In this document: piece by piece, positions 28,871 through 37,057 of the stretch
Position numbering within the stretch: position 1 is the first letter of the stretch
How the letters are laid out: the number at the start of each line of letters is the position of its first letter
NCBI GenBank assembly: GCA_900099715.1
Contig: FMTG01000007.1
Coordinates: forward strand, 99,623 to 158,153
DNA length: 58,531 nucleotides
Direction of reading: 5' to 3'
From: Ruminococcaceae bacterium YRB3002
GTDB lineage: Bacteria; Bacillota; Clostridia; Saccharofermentanales; Saccharofermentanaceae
Translations under genes and position numbers: made by a program
Notes under the pieces: model-generated
Told to the model about the DNA's origin: nothing
Database searches by the model: none
Seen by the model: the letters and a program-made list of their open reading frames with translations, nothing else

Positions 28871-30336
28871 TGAATACTGCAAGTAACATCATTAATGCTC
28901 TCTGCTTTATCATGTATATTGCAGCCAGCATCTTCTTTATTCTTGGCATCAAGAAGCTCGGAAAGGCAAACACCGCCCGTAAGGGTAATCTTCTTTCTGG
29001 CGTAGGTATGGGAATTGCAGTTATCGCAGTTTTCATCAACAATATCATCTATGTGATCTATGCAGACGGAGTCGGTCACAAGATCGCCCTGTTCTTCATG
29101 ATCTTCGGAATTCCGCTCTTCGCGATCATTGCGGGCAGCATCGTAGGTTTCCTGTGGTCCAAAAAGGTTGAGATGACAGGAATGCCTGAGCTCGTTGCTC
29201 TCTTCAACGGTTTCGGCGGTCTTGCATCACTCCTCGTTGCCCTGTCACAGTTCTGTGCGGGCAAGGCACTCACAAATGACGCTTTCTCAGCTATCACGCT
29301 TGGTCTTACGATCGCTATCGGTGCTGTTGCATTCACAGGTTCCATCATTGCATGGGGCAAGCTCTCCGGCAAGAAAGCATTCAAGAAGAACGTTCCCGTT
29401 CCCAACTTTGTTAACGGTATCCTCTGCGGTGTCGGTCTTATCGGCATCATCTTCTATGCATTCGGATACAGCAGCAAGACAGGTACCGGCGCGAATGCAC
29501 TCGGCGTAATCGGTATCATCCTCACTGTCGTCGTATTCATCGTTCTTGGTGTAACACTCGTTATCAAGATCGGCGGCGGCGATATGCCTGTTATCATATC
29601 ATTCCTGAACGCTCTGTCAGGTCTGGCTGCTGCTTTCGCAGGATTCCCTATCCAGAACACAGTGCTTATCGTATCAGGATGTCTCGTCGGTGCTTCCGGA
29701 CTTATCCTCACACTCATCATGTGTAAGGCAATGAACCGTAAGTTCTTCGACCTGCTGTTCAAGAGCTTCGGCGCGAAGAAGAGCACTGCTGCCGCAGGCG
29801 AGCAGAAGGAGCCAAAGGCTATGTCCATCGAGGATGCTTTCCTTATCCTCGAGGCAGCAAAGAACGTTGTCATCATCCCCGGTTACGGTATGGCTGTTGC
29901 CCAGGCACAGCACGCTGTTAAGGAGCTCTGCGACGTTCTCGAGGAGAACGGTGCTGAAGTTAACTTCGCCATCCACCCCGTTGCAGGACGTATGCCCGGT
30001 CACATGAACGTATTGCTCGCTGAGGCTAACGTGCCTTACGAGCAGCTCAAGACATCTGACGATATCAACCCTCAGATGAGCAATGTCGATGTAGCTATCG
30101 TTATCGGTGCTAACGACGTTGTTAACCCTGCTGCTATCAACGATGAGTCATCACCTCTCTACGGTATGCCTATCGTTAATGCTTACGAAGCACGTACAGT
30201 ATTCGTACTGAAGCGTGGTAAGGGTACAGGATTCTCCGGTATCGAGAACCCGCTCTTCACGAACGAGAATACTGTAATGATCTACGGTGACGCTAAGCAG
30301 ACAGTATCTCAGCTTGTTGTTGAGTTCGAGAACTGA
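28870..30336 (+). CDS. pntB: NAD(P) transhydrogenase beta subunit
   Basis: Membrane domain plus NADP(H)-binding domain III. The first about 290 residues contain roughly eight or nine transmembrane segments with GFGGLASLLVA and ALSGLAAAFAGF. Domain III starts near SIEDAFLILEAAKNVVIIPG, with GYGMAVAQAQHAV, HPVAGRMPGHMNVLLAEA and IGANDVVNPAA as the NADP-binding signatures. 488 residues, normal. Overlaps the pntAB stop by one base and is followed by a terminator. Confidence 0.96.
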   Translation: MNTASNIINALCFIMYIAASIFFILGIKKLGKANTARKGNLLSGVGMGIAVIAVFINNIIYVIYADGVGHKIALFFMIFGIPLFAIIAGSIVGFLWSKKVEMTGMPELVALFNGFGGLASLLVALSQFCAGKALTNDAFSAITLGLTIAIGAVAFTGSIIAWGKLSGKKAFKKNVPVPNFVNGILCGVGLIGIIFYAFGYSSKTGTGANALGVIGIILTVVVFIVLGVTLVIKIGGGDMPVIISFLNALSGLAAAFAGFPIQNTVLIVSGCLVGASGLILTLIMCKAMNRKFFDLLFKSFGAKKSTAAAGEQKEPKAMSIEDAFLILEAAKNVVIIPGYGMAVAQAQHAVKELCDVLEENGAEVNFAIHPVAGRMPGHMNVLLAEANVPYEQLKTSDDINPQMSNVDVAIVIGANDVVNPAAINDESSPLYGMPIVNAYEARTVFVLKRGKGTGFSGIENPLFTNENTVMIYGDAKQTVSQLVVEFEN

Positions 30337-30375
30337 TCCTGTGTTTTAGATCTTGATTAGATTATGTTAGCCGAA

Positions 30376-30401
30376 GGCCGCCTCGCGAGAGGCGGTCTTT
30401 T
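30376..30401 (+). terminator. pnt operon terminator
   Basis: GGCCGCCTC (30376-30384), a GCGA tetraloop and GAGGCGGTC (30389-30397), then Ts. It sits 39 bp after pntB. Confidence 0.92.
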
Positions 30402-30486
30402 ACACTTTTCAAGACTCCTGAAGCGAGAGCGCACATTTCACATTTTTCTTCTATAATTATCATAAGGAGACAACGGAGGGATCGAT

Positions 30487-31308
30487 ATGGCTGGAAGGAT
30501 ATTACCTAAGTTTTTGGCAATGCTGACAGTGGCAGCTATAGCAGTTACAGCACTGACAGGATGTACGGAGCAGGGCACTGCCGGGACGTCGGAAGATTTA
30601 ACAACAGATACAACAGAAGAAACAACAGAAGCTTCGGATCCGGAAACAACTTCATCGGAAGAAACTTCTGCTGAAGAACCCACTACTTCCGGGTCACAGG
30701 GAGATGTTCTGAACGTGGAAGTGTACTGCGCGGAGGAGCAGAAGGCTGACAGCGGAGTCTTTAAGATCCCCGGGATCAGGATCAATGGCAGTGAGAATGA
30801 GATCATCAACGGGGAGATAAGGAAATATGTCGATTCGCTTGACAGGGAATGGTATGACGGCGCGGAGTATGCGTACTATACCGGTGATGATTACGTGTCG
30901 CTGCTGGTCAGAGGGATAAGCAATATAGATCTTGACGCGTATGAAGTGTTCAATATAGATCTGACAGACGGGACTGTCATGGATAAGGAAGAGTTCCTGA
31001 AGAAGTATGATCTGGAGGAAGAGGCTTTCGATGAGAAGGTGAGGGATACAGTGGAACTCGTGATGGCGGATGATAACGGCGTGCTGTTCGAGCGCAATGA
31101 CCTCGCTGATTACCGCGTGCTGAACCTGTCGAAAGAGAACGTGACGCTGGCGGTTCCGTTTACGTCCGACAGGGGACACCTCTGTTTTGTGTATATGCTC
31201 AACATGAGCGTGGGCGCGGAGGGGTATTACGTCTGCATAGATACGGAGACTCATGAGCATATGCTGAATGATTTCGGGAATTGGTCTTTGTATCCCGACT
31301 GGGGCTGA
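30487..31308 (+). CDS. Putative lipoprotein, Thr/Glu-rich linker and unrecognised domain
   Basis: 273 residues. An N-terminal signal peptide of about 24 residues ends in the lipobox LTGC, followed by an acidic Thr/Ser/Glu-rich linker (about 30-75) and a globular domain with paired acidic and aromatic motifs (DSLDREWYDGAEYAYYTGDD). The pattern weakly recalls surface sensor domains related to the RsiV/DUF3298 group, but I cannot assign it. A TATAAT at about 30453 and GGAG upstream support expression as its own unit. Confidence 0.8.
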   Translation: MAGRILPKFLAMLTVAAIAVTALTGCTEQGTAGTSEDLTTDTTEETTEASDPETTSSEETSAEEPTTSGSQGDVLNVEVYCAEEQKADSGVFKIPGIRINGSENEIINGEIRKYVDSLDREWYDGAEYAYYTGDDYVSLLVRGISNIDLDAYEVFNIDLTDGTVMDKEEFLKKYDLEEEAFDEKVRDTVELVMADDNGVLFERNDLADYRVLNLSKENVTLAVPFTSDRGHLCFVYMLNMSVGAEGYYVCIDTETHEHMLNDFGNWSLYPDWG

Positions 31309-31317
31309 TCTGCTGAG

Positions 31318-32214
31318 ATGGACGGGGACGGGAGGCAAATTGTCGGATTTAAGAATTCTCAGGGGCAGGAACAGAGGTTCGCTGTCGAGGATTTTGGCAG
31401 CTACGCTGTTATCGTTGAATATCTGTCACATGAAGTGATCAACGTGGAGATTCCGGCAGAGATCAACGGAAAGCCTGTTGCCGAGATAGGTGAAGAATGC
31501 TTCTTTGAGAATTTCTGGAGTGAGAACGATGGTGAGCGTCATATAGAGACAGTCAGGTTCCCGGATACCCTGAGAGTTATAGGGCCTTCGGCTTTCGTAT
31601 TCTGCAAGGAACTTCGTGAGGTCATCATCCCGGAAGGCGTGACAGAGATCGGGCGCTGTGCATTTCAGGAATGCAGATCGCTCAGGCGGGTAGTCATTCC
31701 GGGCACGGTCAAGGCGATATTGGAGGGGACTTTCGCGTACTGTCATCTGGGCCGGATCGAGGAATTCACGATCGGAGAAGGTGTGCAGGTCATAGAAGCC
31801 ACGGCTTTCACAGAAGGCGGATCATACGATCTTGTGCTTCCAGCCAGTGCGACACTGATCCCCGGTGACGGAGGCGTTGACTGGGGAGCCCCTAACCTTA
31901 TGCCTTCCCTTGCCGAAGGTCATGCTCTACATCAGATGTGGCCCCATGGTGCTCCTGTGAAGGAACGGAAAACCGGTCGCACCGGAAGGATCAGCAGCCA
32001 CCTCTTTGGCGGCGATGGGTGTGAAGTGTACGAGCTGGAACTTGGCGGGGAGACCAGACTGGTATTTCTCCCGTGCGATTTTCTGGACAAAGAAGTTGAG
32101 TTTGTGGAGCCGTACGATATATGCAGGCTCAACTGGAAATGTGAGAAACTCTCATGGGAAGAAAAGCGGAACGCATACGCATACCGCAGGGCATGGGAGA
32201 AACTCTTTTTGTGA
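31318..32214 (+). CDS. BspA-like leucine-rich repeat protein without signal peptide
   Basis: 298 residues. About three to four LRR_5 (BspA) repeats occupy roughly residues 65-170, with IETVRFPDTLRVIGPSAF, LREVIIPEGVTEIGRCAF and LRRVVIPGTVKAILEGTF following one another at about 23-residue spacing. The C-terminal third is unrelated and unrecognised. No signal peptide or anchor, so probably cytoplasmic, unlike secreted BspA proteins. Begins 10 bp after the lipoprotein stop; the ribosome site is weak. Confidence 0.78.
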   Translation: MDGDGRQIVGFKNSQGQEQRFAVEDFGSYAVIVEYLSHEVINVEIPAEINGKPVAEIGEECFFENFWSENDGERHIETVRFPDTLRVIGPSAFVFCKELREVIIPEGVTEIGRCAFQECRSLRRVVIPGTVKAILEGTFAYCHLGRIEEFTIGEGVQVIEATAFTEGGSYDLVLPASATLIPGDGGVDWGAPNLMPSLAEGHALHQMWPHGAPVKERKTGRTGRISSHLFGGDGCEVYELELGGETRLVFLPCDFLDKEVEFVEPYDICRLNWKCEKLSWEEKRNAYAYRRAWEKLFL

Positions 32215-32355
32215 TCTTTTCGGCGCGAAAAGACGCTCTGAAGCAAATTTTTTTTGTGAATTCACTCATTTTTCACTCAAAATCGCGGGATTTATTGATG
32301 GGCTACACGTCATAATAGGGGTAACACAACAAAGCAACAAAACTTCATTACCCCC

Positions 32356-32429
32356 CTCCACAGGCCCGGATCTAATCCGGGTTTGTTCGTGTGTGGAGTG
32401 TTGACGATATTTTGCAAGAAATATACAAT
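32356..32429 (+). promoter_or_regulatory. Promoter of the histone-like gene with adjacent hairpin
   Basis: TTGACG (32401-32406), 17-nt spacer, TACAAT (32424-32429). Immediately upstream, CTCCACA (32356-32362) pairs with TGTGGAG (32392-32398) around an inner CCCGGAT/ATCCGGG hairpin. The hairpin abuts the -35 box and so may be an operator or the end of the preceding transcript. The rest of the gap 32215-32506 shows nothing else. Confidence 0.65.
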
Positions 32430-32506
32430 GAAAATATGCAGCAATAAGTGCTGGGCAATTCGTATTAATTTCGTGCCAAAGATGTATAGTACAAGGAGGT
32501 ATTATT

Positions 32507-32989
32507 ATGGCAGACGACAAGAAGACCGCAACACCCGCTAAGGCAGCTAAGAAAGCACCTGCAGCCAAGAAGGCTCCGGCCAAGAAGACTGCCGTAAAGA
32601 AGGCTCCTGCAGCTAAGAAGGCACCCGCAGCCAAGGCACCTGCAGCCAAGAAGGCTACAGCAACCAAGGCAGCACCCGCAGCCAAGAAGGCTCCTGCAGC
32701 CAAGAAAGCACCCGCAGCCAAGAAGGCTCCTGCAGCCAAGAAAGCACCCGCAGCTAAGAAGCCTGCTGCAAAGAAACCCGCCAAGAAGGCCGCTAAGAAG
32801 GCAGTCGAGCCCAAGGTATTCGAGATCCAGAGCCTCGACGATAAGAGCATCTCTTACAAGAACATAGTCAAGAAGGTTAACAAGGCACTCAAGGGCAAGG
32901 GCAAGGATCTCAAGATCTATGTCAAGGCTGAAGAGGGCAAGGCATACTTCATTACAGCTGACGAGAACGGTTCAGTAGATCTGTTCTGA
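32507..32989 (+). CDS. Lys/Ala/Pro-rich histone H1-like protein
   Basis: 160 residues. Residues about 5-105 are low-complexity repeats of AAKKAPAAKK type, strongly basic, like the tails of eukaryotic H1 and bacterial Hc1/AlgP-like proteins. Residues about 106-160 form a small ordered domain (EPKVFEIQSLDDKSISYKN, then ITADENGSVDLF) of a kind often found alone in Clostridia. RBS AAGGAGG before ATG 32507, own promoter and terminator. Likely a nucleoid or RNA-associated protein; role not shown. Confidence 0.85.
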   Translation: MADDKKTATPAKAAKKAPAAKKAPAKKTAVKKAPAAKKAPAAKAPAAKKATATKAAPAAKKAPAAKKAPAAKKAPAAKKAPAAKKPAAKKPAKKAAKKAVEPKVFEIQSLDDKSISYKNIVKKVNKALKGKGKDLKIYVKAEEGKAYFITADENGSVDLF

Positions 32990-33016
32990 TCTCAGCAACA
33001 AGTTTCAGATAACTTG

Positions 33017-33054
33017 CACGGGTGGTGCGGTAAGTGGCACCGCCCGTGTTTTTT
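33017..33054 (+). terminator. Terminator after the histone-like gene
   Basis: CACGGGTGGTGC near 33017 pairs with GCACCGCCCGTG near 33037-33048, then six Ts. It overlaps the region just before the polymerase gene. Confidence 0.9.
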
Positions 33055-33065
33055 ACAGGAAAACC

Positions 33066-34559
33066 ATGGACAGGACATACATCGCCATTGATCTCAAGTC
33101 TTTCTACGCCAGCGTGGAGTGCGTCGAGCGGGGACTCGACCCGCTCAATACGAACCTGGTGGTGGCTGATCCTTCACGCACGGAGAAAACAATATGTCTG
33201 GCGGTGTCGCCATCCCTCAAGAGTTATGGCATCTCAGGAAGGGCGAGACTTTGGGAAGTGGTCCAGAGAGTAAAACATGTCAACAATGAGCGTATGTACA
33301 GGGCTCCGGGAAAGACTCTCACGGGCAGCAGTTATCTGTATGACGAGCTTGCAAAGGATCGCGCCAAAGCAGTGGATTACATAGTGGCACCGCCGCAGAT
33401 GGCACGCTATATGGAAGTCAGTTCAAAAATATACGGAACGTATCTGAAGTATGTGGCGCCGGAGGACATAACCGCCTACTCGGTGGATGAGGTCTTTATC
33501 GACGCGACCCCGTATCTCGGTATATATAACGTGACGGCACATGACTTTGCGCGCATGCTCATACGCGATGTTCTGGAGACGACGGGAATTACGGCCACTG
33601 CGGGGATCGGGACGAATCTTTTTCTCTGCAAGGTCGCCATGGACATCGTCGCGAAACACATTCCCGCCGACAAAGACGGCGTCAGGGTGGCGGAACTGGA
33701 TGAGGACAGATTTAAGGATGAGCTCTGGGCACATACTCCGATAACGGATTTCTGGCGTGTCGGCAGAGGCACGGCGGCGCGCCTTGAGAAGATCGGTATC
33801 TACACCATGGGTGACATCGCCCGTTGTTCGCTGGACCGCCACAGGATCGGTCAGCTTTATAAGCTCATGGGCAAGAACGCGGAGCTGCTTATCGACCACG
33901 CCTGGGGAATCGAGCCCACGACCATCGCAGATATCAAGGCCTACAAGCCCCGCAATAACAGTCTCTCCACGGGGCAGGTCCTTCAGGAACCGACATCCTT
34001 CGACACAGCGCGGCTGATCACCTGGGAGATGGCTGATACCATGTCTCTCGACCTTGTGGAGAAAGGCGTGGTCACCAACCAGATAGTCCTCACGATCAAT
34101 TACGACGCCGCCAGCCTCGATGACGGCAAATATAAAGGCGAGACAACGACCGATTACTACGGACGTGTGGTTCCCGTTCATGCCCACGGTACCGCCGGGC
34201 TTACCCGTCACACGTCATCCACCAGGATCATTACGGATGCCACGATGGAACTGTTCGACAGGATCGTGGACAGGACTCTTCTGGTCAGGCGGATCACCAT
34301 TGCAGCATGTGACGTACTGCGCGAGGAAGACGTTCCGGGGAGCGAGAAGTTCGAGCAGATAAGTATTTTCGATACGCCTGCTGATGAAGAGGCGCGTGAG
34401 GCCGAGAACGAGAGCCTTGCCAAAGAGCGGGCCCTTCAGGAGGCAATGCTCGAGATCAAGCGCAAGCACGGCAAGAATGCGGTCGTGAAGGCTGCGAATC
34501 TCAAGAAAGGCGGCACGGCCATGGACCGCAACAACCAGATCGGCGGGCATAAGGCATGA
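33066..34559 (+). CDS. Y-family DNA polymerase (UmuC/DinB-like)
   Basis: A translesion polymerase of the ImpB/MucB/SamB group. Catalytic acids are Asp9 in IAIDLKSFYASVE and Asp141-Glu142 in SVDEVFID. A helix-hairpin-helix region follows (VGRGTAARLEKIGIYTMGDI) and then the little-finger domain with SLSTGQVLQEP. 497 residues, longer than DinB, with a charged C-terminal tail (about 435-497). RBS AGGA before ATG 33066. Next to a YolD-like gene, the common Firmicutes pairing. No LexA box was recognised upstream. Confidence 0.93.
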   Translation: MDRTYIAIDLKSFYASVECVERGLDPLNTNLVVADPSRTEKTICLAVSPSLKSYGISGRARLWEVVQRVKHVNNERMYRAPGKTLTGSSYLYDELAKDRAKAVDYIVAPPQMARYMEVSSKIYGTYLKYVAPEDITAYSVDEVFIDATPYLGIYNVTAHDFARMLIRDVLETTGITATAGIGTNLFLCKVAMDIVAKHIPADKDGVRVAELDEDRFKDELWAHTPITDFWRVGRGTAARLEKIGIYTMGDIARCSLDRHRIGQLYKLMGKNAELLIDHAWGIEPTTIADIKAYKPRNNSLSTGQVLQEPTSFDTARLITWEMADTMSLDLVEKGVVTNQIVLTINYDAASLDDGKYKGETTTDYYGRVVPVHAHGTAGLTRHTSSTRIITDATMELFDRIVDRTLLVRRITIAACDVLREEDVPGSEKFEQISIFDTPADEEAREAENESLAKERALQEAMLEIKRKHGKNAVVKAANLKKGGTAMDRNNQIGGHKA

Positions 34560-34569
34560 GGTATCCCGG

Positions 34570-34971
34570 ATGAGAAACTACGATGACATCAGGCATCTCA
34601 AGAGACCTCAGTACATTGATCTGCCGCCTATGCCGGTACACGACAGGGCAGCGCAGTTCTCGCCTTTCGCGGCGCTGGTGGGCTATGATGATGCGGTGGC
34701 GGAGACGGCAAGACTTACGGACAGCAGACGTGACATGATGGAGGACGGGATAAGCGGGCTGAACAGGCAGCTGGAACTGCTGGAAGAGCGTATCAGGGAG
34801 ATGCCGCCGGTGAAGGTGACATACTTTGTCGCGGACAGGTTCAAGGAGGGCGGAAGCTACGTGACAAGAGAAGGCGCGGTTCGCCGGATCGACAGCCTTG
34901 CCGGTTGTCTGGTGTTTGCCGACGGCGGCAGAGTGCCCCTTGCAGATATCTACAGTATGGAATTTTTATGA
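34570..34971 (+). CDS. YolD-like protein
   Basis: 133 residues. The N-terminal half has RDMMEDGISGLNRQ and a preceding YIDLPPMPVHDRAAQFSPFAAL segment typical of YolD proteins that accompany UmuC-type polymerases; the C-terminal half ends DGGRVPLADIYSMEF. Starts 10 bp after the polymerase, with GAGG upstream. Thought to act with the polymerase in error-prone repair, though the mechanism is not established. Confidence 0.85.
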   Translation: MRNYDDIRHLKRPQYIDLPPMPVHDRAAQFSPFAALVGYDDAVAETARLTDSRRDMMEDGISGLNRQLELLEERIREMPPVKVTYFVADRFKEGGSYVTREGAVRRIDSLAGCLVFADGGRVPLADIYSMEFL

Positions 34972-34979
34972 AAGGATGC

Positions 34980-35603
34980 TCAACGCTCGTAGCGTTCGAC
35001 CGGCGGGATAATAAAGTAGTCCGCGCAGCACACGTTATTCATGTCTATATCATCCTTTGTGATGCCCTCGCGGCAGCAGACGACCGATCCGGTGTCCATG
35101 ACAAACTCGTTATCATATTTATAGAGCCACTTGCCGCCCTTCATCACGGCCGACAGCCCGCGTGCCCGGTAGATATAATCTGCATCAGCGTAATCGCCGA
35201 TTGCCATTACCCCGTAATCGCTGTCTGTTACTGATTCCCATTCAAGTTCGTCCATGCCAATCCTCTCGAAATCAATGAGTTTCCTGATCTGCGGCTTGTT
35301 ATTGAACCCCGCCACGCCGCCGCTGAGCCAGTCAACATCAGCCGTGATCCGGACCAGATCGCCGTCTCCTATATCGCCGGGAAGATTGTATTCGATGTCG
35401 TAATAGTGACCGGTCTCGATTAACCTGTTGCCATATCTGAAAGCGTAGAATGTGACATTGTCCTCTTTTGTTGTGTAGAGCTGATCCACAACGGGCGCAT
35501 TGCCGCCCGGGGTTTTTGTAAGGTCTATCGTACATCCGGTTGCCGGCAGGATGAGCGATGCGATCAGTGAGATTGTGCAGGCAATAGCTATGAGCTTCTT
35601 CAT
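34980..35603 (-). CDS. Putative lipoprotein of unknown function
   Basis: 207 residues. A signal peptide MKKLIAIACTISLIASLILP leads into the lipobox ATGC. The rest is an unrecognised domain with a YYDIEYNLPGDIGDGDLVRI segment. ATG 35603 has GGAGG about 8 nt upstream; the longer open frame to 35774 would cross the terminator of the peptide gene and is rejected. Convergent with the YolD-like gene, 8 bp apart. Function unknown. Confidence 0.8.
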   Translation of the reverse strand: MKKLIAIACTISLIASLILPATGCTIDLTKTPGGNAPVVDQLYTTKEDNVTFYAFRYGNRLIETGHYYDIEYNLPGDIGDGDLVRITADVDWLSGGVAGFNNKPQIRKLIDFERIGMDELEWESVTDSDYGVMAIGDYADADYIYRARGLSAVMKGGKWLYKYDNEFVMDTGSVVCCREGITKDDIDMNNVCCADYFIIPPVERYER

Positions 35604-35685
35604 TATACGGTCCTCCAGTTGATGACGTTCTGATATATATACAGTTATCGGGAGGGGAATGTTGCACAAAAAATCTGAAGAGCCC

Positions 35686-35713
35686 AAAAACGGCCGCACA
35701 GAAGTGCGGCCGT
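35686..35713 (-). terminator. Terminator of the double-glycine peptide gene
   Basis: On the minus strand ACGGCCGCAC pairs with GTGCGGCCGT around a 4-nt loop and is followed by five Ts. It lies 43 bp beyond the peptide gene's stop. Confidence 0.9.
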
Positions 35714-35755
35714 CCATAAATGGATCAATCACAGACAAGTCAATGCGATGCGGTC

Positions 35756-35986
35756 TTACAGTATCGGATACCACATGCGGACGATCGACTCGATCTTCTT
35801 TTTGTCTTCTTTGGTCTCCACATTTGTCTGAAGGATCTGGATAACCTGCTCCATGGTCTTGCCCTGCTGCTTCAGCATTTTGATCTGTATCTTCAGCTGT
35901 GCGTTGCTAACTGAAGAGGAAGTAGCACTGATGCCGCCGTTTACGTTCTCAAGTTCATTGATATCGAATTCATAGTCGTCTTCCAT
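35756..35986 (-). CDS. Small peptide with double-glycine leader (bacteriocin or signal-like)
   Basis: 76 residues. The N-terminus is acidic and ends in ELENVNGG, a classical double-glycine leader motif cleaved by C39-type peptidase ABC exporters after Gly18-Gly19. The predicted mature part is about 57 residues, Ser-rich then an amphipathic helix (NAQLKIQIKMLKQQGK), ending WYPIL. A perfect AGGAGG site is 8 nt before ATG 35986, and a strong terminator follows, so it is a true gene. No exporter, immunity or modification gene is adjacent. Could be a bacteriocin, a pheromone, or a leader-bearing peptide of a remote system. Confidence 0.8.
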   Translation of the reverse strand: MEDDYEFDINELENVNGGISATSSSVSNAQLKIQIKMLKQQGKTMEQVIQILQTNVETKEDKKKIESIVRMWYPIL

Positions 35987-36072
35987 TGTTATATCCTCCT
36001 ACCGGTAGTGTTGACTGCCATTGTCAGCATACGTCAGTATTATTGTTTGTTTAACATTGAAAATTAACACGT

Positions 36073-36927
36073 TCAATCTGTGATGTCAAGTTTTTCCGAT
36101 TTGTGTCCGGTACAAATACCCATCTTCAGAGCCTGATGAGGACAGGCCCTGACACAGTCGCCGCAGCGGACACATTCGTGGCTGTTGGGTTCAACAGACG
36201 GATTGATGTTCATTTTGCAGGCGCGGGCGCAGGCGTCACACCCTACACATCTGGAACTGTCGACGGCCATGCGGTACAGGGAGATCCTGTTGAAGAACCC
36301 GTATAGGGCGCCGAGAGGGCAGAGGTATTTGCAGAAAGGCCGCCACACGATAAGGCTGGCGGACAGCACGATGCCCAGGACCACCAGTTTCCACGAGAAC
36401 AGGCCGCCAAACTGTTCGGCGATCCTGCTGTCTGCGGCGGCAAGGAGCAGTCCGGCCGTTGTCCCCGACGGGCAGATGTATTTGCAGAAAAAAGGAGTTT
36501 GCTTGAAGCACAGCGGCAGCAGTATAACGAACAGACCGAGCACGATATACTTGAAATACCGCAGGTATCTGTCGAGCTTGAACGAATTGCGCTTGATGAA
36601 CGGGATCCTGTACAGAAGATCCTGCAGGAACCCGAATGGGCACAAAAAACCACAGACAGCACGTCCGAGAAGGGCGCCGAAGAATATCAGCAGTCCAACG
36701 ACGTAGTAGGGGAATCTGAAAGACCTGGCGCCAAGAAAACTCTGAAGTGAGCCAATAGGACACGCGCCCATGGCACCGGGGCAGGAGTAGCAGTTGAGAC
36801 CGGGGACGCAGACGTTCTTGACGGGACCCTGGTAGATCTTGCCAGTGAAGAAGCCCTGGAAATTGGCGTTCTGGAGCAGGGTGGCTATGGCCTGGACCAC
36901 GGGACGAACAAAAGCTTTCTTATCCAA
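36073..36927 (-). CDS. 4Fe-4S binding polytopic membrane protein (NapH/CcoG-like)
   Basis: Membrane ferredoxin-type electron carrier. CVPGLNCYSCPGAMGACPIG near residue 40, then repeated CGFLCPFGFLQDL, CKYICPSG and CKYLCPLG motifs between about four or five hydrophobic helices, and two C-terminal 4Fe-4S motifs (CVGCDACARACKMNI, CVRCGDCVRACP). I chose TTG 36927 (GGAG 10 nt upstream, giving MDKKAFVRPVVQ) because the frame further upstream is occupied by the overlapping CXXC mini-gene; GTG 36936 is the alternative. Third in a redox trio with the TlpA lipoprotein and CXXC peptide, probably passing electrons across the membrane. Confidence 0.9.
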   Translation of the reverse strand: MDKKAFVRPVVQAIATLLQNANFQGFFTGKIYQGPVKNVCVPGLNCYSCPGAMGACPIGSLQSFLGARSFRFPYYVVGLLIFFGALLGRAVCGFLCPFGFLQDLLYRIPFIKRNSFKLDRYLRYFKYIVLGLFVILLPLCFKQTPFFCKYICPSGTTAGLLLAAADSRIAEQFGGLFSWKLVVLGIVLSASLIVWRPFCKYLCPLGALYGFFNRISLYRMAVDSSRCVGCDACARACKMNINPSVEPNSHECVRCGDCVRACPHQALKMGICTGHKSEKLDITD

Positions 36928-37057
36928 TGCCGACACACTCCATGCAGATTCGGATCGCTTTCGAGAGGACGGAGGCGGGGTCGCCAAGGATCACGCCGGT
37001 CACGATCAGGGCGGTTCCTGCCAGGATAAAGGCGAATGTTAGGACATATCTTCTCAT
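36920..37057 (-). CDS. CXXC mini membrane protein (CD1871A-type)
   Basis: 45 residues, one N-terminal membrane helix (VLTFAFILAGTALIVTGVIL) and a C-terminal ICMECVGIG with the C-x2-C pair. This matches small Clostridia proteins found beside thioredoxin-like and 4Fe-4S membrane proteins. ATG 37057 overlaps the TlpA stop (ATGA) and its stop overlaps the downstream 4Fe-4S start, so the three are translationally coupled. It is too short for ordinary gene calling. Confidence 0.85.
   Translation of the reverse strand: MRRYVLTFAFILAGTALIVTGVILGDPASVLSKAIRICMECVGIG

Noticed and set aside
30694-31338. Long minus-strand open frame opposite the lipoprotein gene
   Set aside because: A mirror frame of the plus-strand gene, with no ribosome site and His/Ile-rich composition typical of antisense shadows.
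32356-32399. tRNA-like structure before the histone-like gene
   Set aside because: It is only a two-tier hairpin; there are no D and T arms or CCA-ready acceptor stem.
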